Shown here: piece by piece, positions 37,554-47,988 of the stretch | How positions within the stretch are numbered: position 1 is the first letter of the stretch | Layout: every line of letters begins with the position of its first letter | DNA from: Polychytrium aggregatum | Taxonomy: Eukaryota; Chytridiomycota; Chytridiomycetes; Polychytriales | Direction of reading: 5' to 3' | Assembly (NCBI RefSeq): GCF_025602895.1 | Contig: NW_026516208.1 | Coordinates: forward strand, 1,054,001-1,118,000 | DNA length: 64,000 nucleotides | Made by a program: the position numbers and the translations under genes | Notes under the pieces: generated by a model | What the model was told of the DNA's origin: nothing | Databases searched by the model: none | The model's input: only the letters and a program-made list of their open reading frames with translations

Positions 37554-40500
37554 ATGGCTGATCTCAAGAAACTCGAGTATCTGTCGCTGGTGTCCAAGAT
37601 CACAAGCGAGCTGCTGAACCATACCGGTATCAATGACAAGGTGTTGGCCGAATATATCATCCACATCCACGACACCAGCAGCGATCTTCCTTCCTTTAAG
37701 GCTGCGCTGTCCTCCGCACAGGCCAACTTCCCCGATGCGTTCGTCACCAACGTGGATCGTCTGATTCGGACACTGCGTCCAAAGCCCGAGAAGAAAAAGA
37801 AAAGAAAGAAGGGCGAGGAAGGCAAGCCAAAGACCAACACCGAAAGCGAGCAAAGTGCCTGGGAGCCAAACCGCGAGCACGATCGAGCCGAGGAACGCAC
37901 AGAGAAAATTGCGCATTTCCCTGGATTGGCTCTCCCGGACGACGAGGACCGGGCCCAGCACTTCGACAGCCTCGATAGCAAGGTCGCTGGCGAGACCCTT
38001 ACCGGCCTCGAAAACCTCGTCGAGCGCCTGAAAGACAGCGATGTTGGTCGACATCGAGATAAGCGAAGGAGGAGCCCAAGCCCGGACGAATATCGTCGCC
38101 GCAGCCCGAGTCCTCGTGGGCGGTACGATGATCGCCCGCGCCACGGTGATCGCCACGGTGATCGCCACGGTGATCGCCACGGTGATCCAAGCCGGGACCG
38201 CTCGCGATATGACAGCCGTGACGGCAGTCGGTCTTTGCGGGGCTCGGCTTCCATGGACGACCACGAAGCTGTTCTATACAAGATCTACGATGGCAGGGTG
38301 ACCAACGTCAAGGACTTTGGTGCATTTGTGCAGTTAGAAGGCATCCGAAAGAAAACCGAGGGGCTTGTGCATGTTGGGGCCCTCCGCGCCGGTGTCCGAG
38401 TCGACAAGGTTTCGGACGTTGTTTCGCGAAACCAACGAGTCAAGGTCAAGGTGATGAGCATCGCGGGATCGAGAGTCAGTCTGTCCATGAAGGATGTCGA
38501 TCAAGTTACCGGCCAAGATTTGAGCCCTGGGCTGCGAGTTCGCACGAAGGAGGAGATCGAGGCCGAGTCTATGAGAAACCCGGAGCGACCCATCTTGACC
38601 TCCTTTGGCGATGCCCCAGTGATCGAGGATCTGACTGTGCCGACATCCAAGGTCAAGCGCATCTCATCGCCGGAGCGCTTTGAGATCAAGCAGCTCATCG
38701 CATCCGGTATTTTGCAGCCCAAGGACTACCCCGACATTGACGATGAGCAAGGCGTCCTTGCCTACGAAGATGCCGAGGAAGAGCTTGACATCGAGATCAA
38801 AGATGAGGAGCCTGCCTTTCTCAAGGGCCAAACCAAGCAAAGCATCCAGCTAAGCCCCATCAAGATCGTCAAGAACCCAGATGGAAGTCTCAATCGCGCA
38901 GCTCTCGCCGGCGCGGCGTTTGCCAAGGAGCGCCGAGAGATCCGGTCGCAACAGGCGGCTGCAGAGTTCGATACTGTGCCTCGCGACTTCAATTTGCCCT
39001 GGATGGACCCGATGGCCGACGACTCCGATAAGCATTTTGCCCAAGACCTCAAGGGATTCGGATACATGGGCGAGGAGAGCCAGCCCGAATGGAAGAAGAA
39101 AACAATCAACGCCGCAACTACCTACGGCAAAATCACGAGCCTGAGCATAAAGGAGCAGCGCGAGTCGCTCCCAATCTTCCGACTCCGCGACAACATCATT
39201 CAAGCTGTGAGCACCTCGCAAGTTCTGGTCGTCATTGGCGAAACCGGGTCTGGAAAGACAACACAGATGACGCAGTATTTGATGGAAGAGGGTTTTGCAG
39301 ACATGGGGATGATTGGATGCACACAGCCGCGTCGTGTGGCTGCCATGTCGGTCGCCAAACGCGTTGCTGAAGAGGTCGGATGTCGGTTGGGCGAGGAAGT
39401 TGGCTATACCATCCGTTTCGAAGACTGCACGTCGCCACAGACACGTATCAAGTACATGACCGACGGTATGCTTTTGCGTGAGAGCTTGATCGACCCCGAG
39501 CTGAAAAAGTACTCCGTCATCCTTTTGGATGAGGCCCACGAGCGCACGATGCATACCGATGTTCTCTTTGGCCTGCTCAAGAAGACCCTGCTCAGGCGCA
39601 GCGATCTCAAGCTCATTGTCACGTCGGCCACCATGGATGCCGAAAAGTTCTCAAACTACTTTTTCAAGTGCCCCATCTTTACGATTCCAGGCCGAACTTT
39701 TCCTGTCGAAATTATGTTTGCAAAGGATCCAGAGTCCGACTACCTCGAGAGTGCCCTGATCACCGTCATGCAGATCCATCTGTCCGAACCCCCCGGTGAC
39801 ATTTTGCTGTTCTTGACCGGCCAGGAGGAAATCGACACCGCCGCCGAGGTTCTCTACGAGCGTATGAAGGCCCTGGGACCGATGGTGCCAGAGCTCATCA
39901 TTTTACCAGTGTATTCTGCCCTGCCCTCGGAGATGCAGAGCCGAATCTTCGACCCAGCACCTCCCGGATCTCGAAAGGTCGTTTTGGCGACGAACATTGC
40001 CGAGACTTCAATCACGATCGATGGTATTTACTACGTGGTCGACCCCGGCTTCGTCAAGCAGAACACATACGATCCAAAATTAAGTATGGACGCCTTGGTT
40101 GTTGTGCCTATATCTCAGGCACAGGCGCGCCAGCGCTCCGGACGAGCCGGACGAACAGGACCTGGAAAGTAGGTGTTTCTATCGAGCTACAGTTCCAATC
40201 GATCGAGAGGAATGGTGCCAATGATAGCAACTGGATTCTTCCGCGGCAATTCAGAGCCACATCTGCACTATCCAGCGGCTGAGAATGGCGCGAATGGCGC
40301 GAATGCCTGGTGTTGGCTCGCGGAACGATCAGTGGAATCGTCCGAGCTATGATATTGACTGAGTCTCAATCTCATAGATGCTATCGCCTTTATACCGAGG
40401 CTGCCTTCCGCAACGAGATGCTTCCAAACTCCGTCCCTGAGATTCAGCGCATGAATCTCTCCAATGTCGTATTGATGCTCAAAGCCATGGGCATCAATGA

Positions 40501-41611
40501 CCTTCTCAACTTTGACTTTATGGACCCTCCGCCGGTCCAGACCCTGATCACGGCAATGGAGCTTCTCTATCAGCTTGGCGCATTGGACAACGAGGGCTTG
40601 CTCACGCGCCTAGGCCGCCGCATGGCCGAGTTCCCGCTTGAACCGTCTCTCGCCAAAATGCTGATCCTCTCGGTCGACATTGGATGTTCTGACGAGATCC
40701 TCACGATCGTGGCTATGTTATCGGCGCAAAACATCTTCTATAGACCCAAGGAGAAACAGGCTGCAGCCGATCAGAAAAAGGCCCGGTTTCACCAGCCGGA
40801 AGGCGATCATCTGACGCTCCTCACCGTATACAATGGTTGGAAGGCCAGCAAGTTCTCGAATCCCTGGTGCTTTGAGAACTTTATCCAGGCGCGATCCATG
40901 CGCCGTGCACAGGATGTTCGAAAGCAGCTGCTAACTATCATGGATCGATATAAGCAGGACGTCATTTCCTGCGGCAAGAACTACAACAAGGTCCGGATTG
41001 CCATCTGCGGTGGATTCTTCCGCCACGCAGCCAAAAAGGACCCACAGGAGGGCTACAAGACCCTGGTCGAGGGTACCCCCGTATTTATCCATCCAAGCTC
41101 AGCCCTCTTCAACAAACAGCCCGAGTGGGTGATATACCACGAGCTGCTGCTGACAACTCGAGAATATATGCGCGAGGTCACCGCCATCGAGCCAAAATGG
41201 CTCATCGACGTTGCCCCGACATTCTTCCGCAATGCGGACCCCAACAAGATCTCCAAGCGCAAGCGCCAAGAACGCCTTGAACCGCTTTATAATAGGTATG
41301 TGCAAGACTGTGGAGGATGCAGGTGTGCCACGGATAATACCGATGGGCGGCCGCGCTACTTGGCCTCATATGCTGGCCGAAAGCTACAGAAGGGTCAGCG
41401 GGTTTTGTCTGCGTTTCCGCCTGGCCTTTGCTCGTTTCTGCGGCGCTCTGTTACTGCTCCGTATCTGATGGGACCTCGGCTGACTCGATCCCCTCGGTCC
41501 TTGTGCCAATCTCCCTTGCGTTGAATCCCCGCCCTCGACAGATACGAGAAGCCCAACGAATGGCGTATTTCGAGAGTCCAGCGGAGTCATCGGGTCAGCC
41601 AGACCTTCTAG
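37554..41611 (+). CDS. PRP22: DEAH-box pre-mRNA splicing helicase Prp22/DHX8
   Basis: Prp22/DHX8 releases spliced mRNA from the spliceosome. Three exons (37554-40168, 40378-41295, 41542-41611) join in phase to 1200 residues, the usual size. The N-terminal helical domain ([16 protein letters not shown]) is followed by an Arg/Ser-rich linker containing a 12-bp repeat that encodes HGDR units (about 38141-38190). An S1 RNA-binding domain begins [20 protein letters not shown] near residue 240, the feature that separates Prp22 from Prp2, Prp16 and Prp43. Helicase motifs are intact: [15 protein letters not shown], and [13 protein letters not shown] split by intron 1. The winged-helix and OB domains end normally. 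No sign of damage. Confidence 0.95.
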
Positions 41612-42324
41612 ATTGTGTGCCGATATCTCCCGCTTTGTGCCTGTATTCGTGATGAGCTATGCTTGCATAAAATCGAAAGCAAACGAGACACTCCAAGCCC
41701 CGGGGCCGAAGCGGCCTCCCTCGGCCGAGGCGCTGTCACTTGCTGACCGTTTGGACATGGTCGCTCTCGGGTACCAACTGCGATGGCGAGGGCAACGGTG
41801 ATCATTCGATTGGAAAGTGCAATTGCTTCACGGTGAACGATTGTGCCACCAAGCAGCACTCCGGTGCCGTATCAATACAACCATCGTCGGCCCTGGTCCT
41901 CCACATGGTCTGGGTCCTTTGGAAACGGGCGCTATCTGACCGGCACGAGATGGTACTGCTCGTCCCCAATCCTGTCATCTCAAAGCGAGCAATCGGTAGA
42001 GGTGGACAGTAGAGCAGCGGGGCCAGCATGGTTGGGTTGGCAAGGCGATTCCCACTAGCGTCCAGCCATATGATCCCACTATTGCATTCTGCAAAGTGAT
42101 GGACACAGCGTGTTGAAGAAAATGGGGCACATCGTCTCATTGGGACAATGCGGCGTAGTCGGATGATATCACGCACCCGGCCAACAACAATCGAGTGGAT
42201 CAAATCATCCCCTTGGGTGTCCGTCTCAAGCGGCCAGTCCAGGAACCCAACAGTGCCGATCGATGCCGTTCAGCCAGGTGGCCGATCAGCGCCAGTCAAT
42301 CCACACGCTTACAGGCAATCCAAT
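41612..42324. other. Intergenic region between Prp22 and the transposon
   Basis: Roughly 710 bp holding the Prp22 3' end. Short open frames on both strands lack any motif. I found no similarity here to the transposon beyond its left end. Confidence 0.4.
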
Positions 42325-42347
42325 AAAAAACGGGACACCCGGGTTTT
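42325..42347 (+). repeat. Left terminal inverted repeat with internal palindrome
   Basis: AAAAAACGGGACACC pairs with the right end at 46019-46034. The next bases (CGGGTTTTT) make the left terminus itself an imperfect palindrome. The same arrangement is kept in the relic at 22711-22734. Confidence 0.85.
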
Positions 42348-42395
42348 TGACCATTCATCGAATATTTTGTTACCCAATGTTATCGCGCGCTGGCC

Positions 42396-43493
42396 ATGAC
42401 CATTCGCCACACATCCGACTTTCGCACCGCCGCATTGCGATGCTACGCCCTCATCCATAGCCTGCGTAAGGTCGCCTCCATATTCAGTGTATCCAAGAGC
42501 ACCATCCATCGATGGCACCGAGGATGCAAGCTGGATGACCCATCCCGGGTCCCAGCTCGCAGATCCACTTTCTTCGAGCAGGCATGTCCAGTCATCTGCA
42601 CCCTGATTGAACAGGACCCGTTCCAGACTGGTCCTGTGTTGCGATGCAAGCTCGAGTCCATCCTCCAGAGGAAAGTATCACTCTCACTCTGCCACACTGC
42701 CATCCACCGAGCAGGTCTCTCACACAAGAGGGCAACACACCTCTACAAGTCCAAGCGACTGGATGAGCGAGTGGCACAGTTCAGTGACCAGGTCCGCTCC
42801 ATCGACCCGCGGCGATTCGTTTTTGTCGACGAGACAGGGATCAGACGAACCACCTTTCCGCTCTACGGATACTCACCGAAGGGCGTCCCACTCCGTCAGC
42901 GCAATCACATGAAATACAAGTCTGTCTCGGCTGCATTTGCCATCAACCACTCTGGTGTGCTGCATCGCATGTACATCCCCACATCATTCAAGACACACTC
43001 GATGGTCGAGCTCTTTGAGCGAGCGACCTTCCCAGACGACTCTGTGATTGTGATGGACAATGTCAGCATGCACAAGACAAGGGCTGTCCTGGACTGCATC
43101 GAGCGCCGAGGATGGTCAGTGATCTTCACCCCACCTGCCTCGCCCGACTACAATCCCATCGAAAACTTCTTTGGGATTGTGAAGCATCAGTACAGGAAGG
43201 CAGCAGCGCTGAATGCGTCCGAGGGGTTCAGGGTCGGGATGGTGACCCTGTTTGAGTCTGCCGTTCGGAGGGTGCTTCCAGATGTCTTCCCACGGCTGAT
43301 TGAGCGATGCGCTTCTGGGGGGTTGAGTTCCCTCCAATCAAGCCGCCATTTTCACGCTCAAATCCCTGGCTTGAACCTCTCGGCGATTTTTGAACAGGGT
43401 CGCTTCCCAACCAGCCCGCAAAGACGGGCTCCTGCTCTCGGGTATAAATGCCACACCTTCGTCCTGCTGCTTTCTTCCCTCATCTCGCCTTGA
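42396..43493 (+). CDS. IS630/Tc1-mariner superfamily DD34E transposase
   Basis: The enzyme cuts and rejoins the ends of this element. The 365 residues contain an N-terminal helix-turn-helix (SLRKVASIFSVSKSTIHRWH, about 22-41) for binding the inverted repeats. The DDE catalytic core follows: Asp145 in FVFVDETGIRR, Asp221 in VIVMDNVSMHK and Glu256 in PDYNPIENFF. There are 34 residues between the second Asp and the Glu (DD34E). YSPKGVP and FTPPASPDYNPIE are typical of the IS630/DDE_3 group. Translation probably starts at the ATG at 42396, 57 bp inside the left repeat. The last 50 codons overlap the presumed Fanzor promoter. The frame shows no break. Confidence 0.92.
   Translation: MTIRHTSDFRTAALRCYALIHSLRKVASIFSVSKSTIHRWHRGCKLDDPSRVPARRSTFFEQACPVICTLIEQDPFQTGPVLRCKLESILQRKVSLSLCHTAIHRAGLSHKRATHLYKSKRLDERVAQFSDQVRSIDPRRFVFVDETGIRRTTFPLYGYSPKGVPLRQRNHMKYKSVSAAFAINHSGVLHRMYIPTSFKTHSMVELFERATFPDDSVIVMDNVSMHKTRAVLDCIERRGWSVIFTPPASPDYNPIENFFGIVKHQYRKAAALNASEGFRVGMVTLFESAVRRVLPDVFPRLIERCASGGLSSLQSSRHFHAQIPGLNLSAIFEQGRFPTSPQRRAPALGYKCHTFVLLLSSLISP
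43443..43448 (+). promoter_or_regulatory. Candidate TATA box for Fanzor
   Basis: TATAAA lies 127 bp before the Fanzor ATG, inside the 3' end of the transposase frame. A C/T-rich stretch follows. The position suggests the nuclease has its own promoter. Motif only; no transcript evidence. Confidence 0.4.
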
Positions 43494-43575
43494 TCTGATC
43501 ATCGCGCTATTGTACGATAAAAAAGTCTCTGCTCTGACCAGTACCACTGGCAGGCATCCAGCATCCTCTGTCCCC

Positions 43576-45948
43576 ATGCCTCCGAAGCGCAAGGGTGCCG
43601 GTGATGGCCAGCCTCGGCCACCCAGGCCCAAGAAAGCCAAGTCACAGTCGGAGCCTGTCTCTGGTTCGTATTCTGATCCCACGCATGCTTGGTCGTCTGT
43701 TGCTCCGTCGCTCACCACCACTGCTTCTGCAGATCCAATGGATGTCGATCCCACCGAGCCTGGTCCATCTACTTCCTCGAGTACCGGCAAGCGATGTCGC
43801 CAGTGCGATGGCACCGATCACGAGCGAAGCAACACTAGCAAGTGTCCAAAATACCGGCCCCTCAAGAGTTCTGTCGTCCCACTCGTGGATGGAAGGTCAT
43901 CGGCCCCTCAGTTCAGCTGCTTCAAGCAGACCATGGATGGCTGTTGTCTCAATCCCGCTCTCCGCGACAAGATCCAGGCCACCGTCGAGGCCATGACCCA
44001 GATCCAGTTCGAGGCATCCAGGCTGCTCAACCTGCACATCCTCCGGTGCATCGAGCAGGATCTTCCCGTCCCTGTCATCTCCAAGGCCACACCTGCTTTC
44101 ATCCGCCAATGCTTCACGATTGTCGAGGCCGGTGCCCTCTCGCCGACCGGGGACAATGAGAAATACAACGAGCATCTGGTCGCTTCCTTTCGCGACTACC
44201 AGACCACTCGGCACGCAGACCTGCCTCCGGCCCCTCGTCTGCCTGATGGTGCTCACAGTCAGCTTCTCACCCTGGCTGTCAATGCCTATGCTACCAACTG
44301 CACCACCCACCTCGACCTGGCCTACTGGCGACTCCTTCGCCGCTTCTGTGCTGCCGTCTTCCCAGCCAACAAGCATAAGCACGAAGCCATCGAGGCCTGT
44401 CTCGAGCTCTTCGAGAAACCAGGGCAGACTCCACCCAAGGCCGATCTCGAGTTCCTCTATCCAGACTTTGGCCACATCCTGGACGAGTTTCGGTACAGTA
44501 ACGACCAGGACCGCTTCCGGGCCCTCCATCGCCTCTCACACCATGTGAGAATCCTCGCCCGGGACAAGATGGTCGACAATGTCCACAAGTGGATCGACTG
44601 TGACATGCCCGCTCTCCGAGTCACCGAGTTGCAGCGCCAGGCCAAGCTGGACAGCCTCACTGCCCGAGGCATTCCCTCCGACGACAAGAGGTTCACCACG
44701 GCCAAGTCTGAGCTCGGCACCACCAAGGCCAAGATCAACAAGCTGGCATCCAGGATCAAGTGGGCCCTCAAGCAGCTCGCCGTCGACACTCCTCCGGCCG
44801 TGTGCACGATGGTCCCTCTGTGCACAGCCAAGGCCAAGTATGTCAAGATCGACACCGTCGCACTCTGGGAGCTCCTGGGTCCAAAGAAGCGCCTTGGACT
44901 CACCCGGGACAAGCTCAAGGAAGAAGGCGAGGACGGTGTCAACAACCAGGATCGTCTCTGGCGCAGTTGCTTCAAGCTGCGTAGTTCCCTCTTCCAAGAG
45001 CAAGTCAGGGACAGGAAGCTGTTCAACTACGAGATCAGTACCAATGGCATTGGATGCACCATCGGTCTCGTCAAGTTTCTGCCTCGAACCGATCACACCG
45101 AGACCATCGAGCCTCCTCCGACTGCCGAGCAGCGTATCCAGGCCCACATCGGCGACCCAGACCCCAACCGCACCACTTGGATTGGCATCGATCCTGGAGT
45201 CGGCCCCATCTTCACGGCGGTCATCCAAGCACCGGGCCACCAAGACGAGGTGGTCTCGTTCTCCAATGGCCACTACCAGCACATGTGTGGCCATACGTCC
45301 AACACCAAGTGGCACAACACCATGAAGTATCGACTCAGCATCGAGACCTGGATGTCAACCACTCCCTCGCCCAAGGTGTCGTCCTCGGAGGCCTTCAAAG
45401 TCCATCTCACCCATGTCCTGCGACCGGAGCTTCGGGTGCAGCTCGACTTCCACCTTGGCAAGAAGGCCCGTCACCATCGCTTCACGGGCCACAAGAGGCG
45501 CCAAGTGGCCGTCGACAGGATGTGCAAGGCCGTCCTGAAGCACGCCCCGATACGGACCGATGTGGTGATCGCCTTTGGCAATGCGTCATGGCGCCAAGGC
45601 AAGGGCTATGCATCCAGCCCTCGGAGGCAGCGGTTTGCTCGGTACTTTGAGCAATTCGAGCACCACCGACGCCGTCCCAATCACCATCATGGAAGCGTCA
45701 AGGTAGTCTCGACGAACGAGTTCAACACCTCGCAAGTGTGCTCCAAGTGCCTGGAGCCAGTTCGGTTGGAAGGACTCGATGCGCCCAGTGTTGCGAATTC
45801 CCACTTTGTCAGGAGCTGCAAGAATCCCAGCTGCCGGACAGTGTGGAATCGCGACGTCAATGCGGCGCGCAACATGATCACAGTGTGCAGGTCGATTGTG
45901 AAGATCGGAGAGCGACCGGCGGTCTTCACTCGGAGGCTGCCAAAGTGA
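43576..45948 (+). CDS. Fanzor (eukaryotic TnpB-like RNA-guided nuclease)
   Basis: Fanzors are eukaryotic relatives of TnpB and Cas12 that cut DNA guided by an RNA from the element's right end. I take the ATG at 43576 (MPPKRKGAGDG), giving 790 residues. The N-terminus is a bipartite nuclear signal (PPKRK...RPKKAK). A CCHC-like knuckle follows (CRQC, then H and C in DHERSNTSKCPKY, about 75-94). The RuvC nuclease shows Asp539 in WIGIDPGVG, the FGNASWRQGKGY segment, Glu715 in STNEFNTS and Asp760 in NRDVNAARN. The Glu sits at the rearranged position known from Fanzors. A zinc ribbon is set by Cys722, Cys725, Cys748 and Cys753. It has no introns and all catalytic residues are present. Mariner association fits Fanzor1. 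Confidence 0.92.
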   Translation: MPPKRKGAGDGQPRPPRPKKAKSQSEPVSGSYSDPTHAWSSVAPSLTTTASADPMDVDPTEPGPSTSSSTGKRCRQCDGTDHERSNTSKCPKYRPLKSSVVPLVDGRSSAPQFSCFKQTMDGCCLNPALRDKIQATVEAMTQIQFEASRLLNLHILRCIEQDLPVPVISKATPAFIRQCFTIVEAGALSPTGDNEKYNEHLVASFRDYQTTRHADLPPAPRLPDGAHSQLLTLAVNAYATNCTTHLDLAYWRLLRRFCAAVFPANKHKHEAIEACLELFEKPGQTPPKADLEFLYPDFGHILDEFRYSNDQDRFRALHRLSHHVRILARDKMVDNVHKWIDCDMPALRVTELQRQAKLDSLTARGIPSDDKRFTTAKSELGTTKAKINKLASRIKWALKQLAVDTPPAVCTMVPLCTAKAKYVKIDTVALWELLGPKKRLGLTRDKLKEEGEDGVNNQDRLWRSCFKLRSSLFQEQVRDRKLFNYEISTNGIGCTIGLVKFLPRTDHTETIEPPPTAEQRIQAHIGDPDPNRTTWIGIDPGVGPIFTAVIQAPGHQDEVVSFSNGHYQHMCGHTSNTKWHNTMKYRLSIETWMSTTPSPKVSSSEAFKVHLTHVLRPELRVQLDFHLGKKARHHRFTGHKRRQVAVDRMCKAVLKHAPIRTDVVIAFGNASWRQGKGYASSPRRQRFARYFEQFEHHRRRPNHHHGSVKVVSTNEFNTSQVCSKCLEPVRLEGLDAPSVANSHFVRSCKNPSCRTVWNRDVNAARNMITVCRSIVKIGERPAVFTRRLPK

Positions 45949-46034
45949 TCTGTTTTATTTATTGTGGCTTTGCTTGACGGAAGCACAGCACATACTACAT
46001 GTTCATGGAAGCGGCTGTGGTGTCCCGTTTTTTT
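45949..46034 (+). ncRNA. Candidate Fanzor guide RNA (fRNA) scaffold region
   Basis: In characterised Fanzors the guide RNA arises from the 3' end of the gene and the right end of the element, with the guide read from flanking DNA. Here only 86 bp separate the stop from the end of the right repeat. They contain a hairpin at 45963-45992: an 11-bp stem with one mismatch and one bulge, loop GACGG. The flanking sequence that would act as guide starts at about 46035. Placement follows the family; the RNA itself is inferred. Confidence 0.35.
46019..46034 (+). repeat. Right terminal inverted repeat
   Basis: GGTGTCCCGTTTTTTT is the complement of the left end at 42325-42339. It ends 146 bp before the UNC119 ATG. 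Confidence 0.85.
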
Positions 46035-46180
46035 CTGAATAAAGTGTACTTTCGAAATGAGGCCGCGACCATTCGTGCCCCAATCACTCACTAGCAACTA
46101 GTTGATCTGCGGTCCGGCTCCATTTTTTCCTTGCTTCACCGCCGAGCATTCATCATACTCCCATCGATAATATCGCCTCC

Positions 46181-47988
46181 ATGAACTCCTTCAAGCCTTC
46201 TCTCAAAATGAAGCCAGTCTCCAAATCTTTGGTCAAGGGCGATAAGATCACTCCAGAGTCGGTCTCCAAGTAGGTTTGCCGACGCCCCGACTTTGCAGCC
46301 ATGATTACGCGTTTTCGCATCCTGCCCTTCGGTACTCCCGTGGCCGATGGCACCCTGAAGTTGTGCCTCAAATCATGCTCGGCTGTCACAGGGGTCGTCT
46401 TTGAGAGACTCCGATCTCGGTCGCGGGCATCACGCATCATTCGGTGACGTCTCCATCGCGCTTTCTGGACTTATCATGATACTCTTGCCTATTGATCTCC
46501 CATGAATCGGCCTCATCCGACACCAGACTCACGAAGCCGACTGTGGGAGTATGCTACATCGGCTGCCGCATTTACAGCCGTCGATCGCTTCCGCGATTTC
46601 TCTCGTGGCTTTATGAGTTCCTTGCTTACAGAGCCTTCTGCATACAGTTTCTCTGCCCGATATCTGCCAACCGGCACATCCAGGTGACTTGCACTGAAAC
46701 CAGCTTTGTTTTCGTCCACCAGCTACCTGTGGCCGCGTTTTCGTTGACTAGTGTGGGATATGCAGCTCCTGGAAACCATTCTGACCCGTTGTTAATCTCT
46801 CACCCGACAGTTTCTCCAGTTCAATATCCGAGATGTCGCAAACGACAAGGTTAATCTCCGATTGGCAAATTCTATCGCCAATAACACACTCCCAATAACT
46901 CAGACATTCCTCTCAGGTGTATTTTGACATTGCCCGACCGGATATCCCCATCGACTGGGCCGAGCTCGACGCTGGATGGTAAGCTGCGGCATCTCGTGTG
47001 ATAGTCACAACACGCTCTCGCGACGTGTCGCTGCGACTCCAATATTATACAGAGTACCGATTCGATTCTCGATTCACCTTTCAAGTGGAGATGAGATTCG
47101 AATGGTCCACTACAAATTTGACCGAGATTTTCTGAAGGCGAAGCGAATCGGAACTCGGTGAGCTAACCTGGTTATCGTTGCCCTCGGAATCGAAGTGACT
47201 CTTGCTTGATCCCGGTACTGCGAGGGAGCTGGCATGTCACTTTAGTATGCGTCTCGGCTGTGTCGACAGAATGTGTGCCTTTACAGTGCATTGCCATTGA
47301 CCTCAAATATATCCACGAATTGAATCACGCTTTGGCATCGGGCTAGACTCACTTTTGCAGTTGGTCCTCAGGAGCTGAAGGGATTTCGAATGATCGAGAG
47401 ACATTACTTTCGTGGCAAGCTGATCAAGTCTTTCGACTTTGATTTTGGATTCGGTGTCCGTATCCGATACTGTGCTGGATTCGCACTCGTCGTTCCGGTA
47501 GTGCACGATCGTCCGTGCCCGAAATTCATTGACATTTGATTGTTCTTAGATCCCAAATAGCGTCAATACATGGGAAAACATATATGAGGTTTGTTGACGG
47601 CCTCACCAGCAGTGCCTTGCCTCCGCTCACCGCCTCGGTATCGAACACCAAGCAGTAATGCGGCTATTGCGGATTTACGGAGCTACGCGGTTGCGCGGCA
47701 TGTCCTATCCGCCTCCAGAATGATAGCCTCATCTATTCTGACTCGTGATTATCCAACACAGGTTCCTTCACTTGATGCTAGGACAAGTAAGTATGGAGTT
47801 GGTTGGGCGAAATTGCTTAGACGAATTCAAATTACTCTTCAAGCTTGTTCACAAATCACACATTCGTCGGCGCAACCTGTTCAGTTCAAGAAATGATGAA
47901 ATGCCCAAATGAAACCATCTCCGATAGTTTCTACTTTGTCGACGGAAACCTCATCATGCAGAACAAAGCGTACTTTTCCTATATATGA
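46181..47988 (+). CDS. UNC119: UNC119 family lipid-binding trafficking chaperone
   Basis: UNC119 extracts myristoylated cargo and delivers it to cilia, releasing it on Arl3-GTP. It is highly fragmented by introns. Supported exons are: 46181 to about 46270 ([11 protein letters not shown]...ITPESVSK), 46811-46849 ([13 protein letters not shown]), 46917-46978 ([20 protein letters not shown]), 47086-47157 ([19 protein letters not shown]), 47361 to about 47472 ([20 protein letters not shown] then FGF), 47550-47588 ([13 protein letters not shown]), 47762-47786 and 47885-47988 ([20 protein letters not shown]). The segments follow the animal protein in order, and [10 protein letters not shown] is almost unchanged. 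One or two small exons (before 46811 and about 47160-47360) were not found, and one donor (GT at 47473) is weak. Confidence 0.88.

Larger units (their letters stand above)
42325..46034 (+). mobile_element. Tc1/mariner (IS630-type) DNA transposon carrying a Fanzor nuclease
   Basis: A 3.71-kb element with inverted ends: AAAAAACGGGACACC at 42325-42339 and its complement GGTGTCCCGTTTTTTT at 46019-46034. It encodes two same-strand proteins, a DDE transposase (42396-43493) and a Fanzor (43576-45948), both with open frames and all recognised catalytic residues, so it looks recent and possibly active. Family members normally duplicate a TA target. TA occurs at 42324-42325 on the left, but no TA abuts the right repeat, so the exact outer borders are uncertain by a few bases. 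It sits between Prp22 and UNC119, 146 bp from the UNC119 ATG. Fanzor1 genes are known passengers of mariner-type elements. Two relics of the same family lie at 22.7 and 48.2 kb. Confidence 0.88.

Noticed and set aside
43390-43575. Upstream extension of the Fanzor frame by 62 codons
   Set aside because: It lacks an ATG at its start, overlaps the transposase end and contains the TATA box; the ATG at 43576 followed by a nuclear signal fits better.
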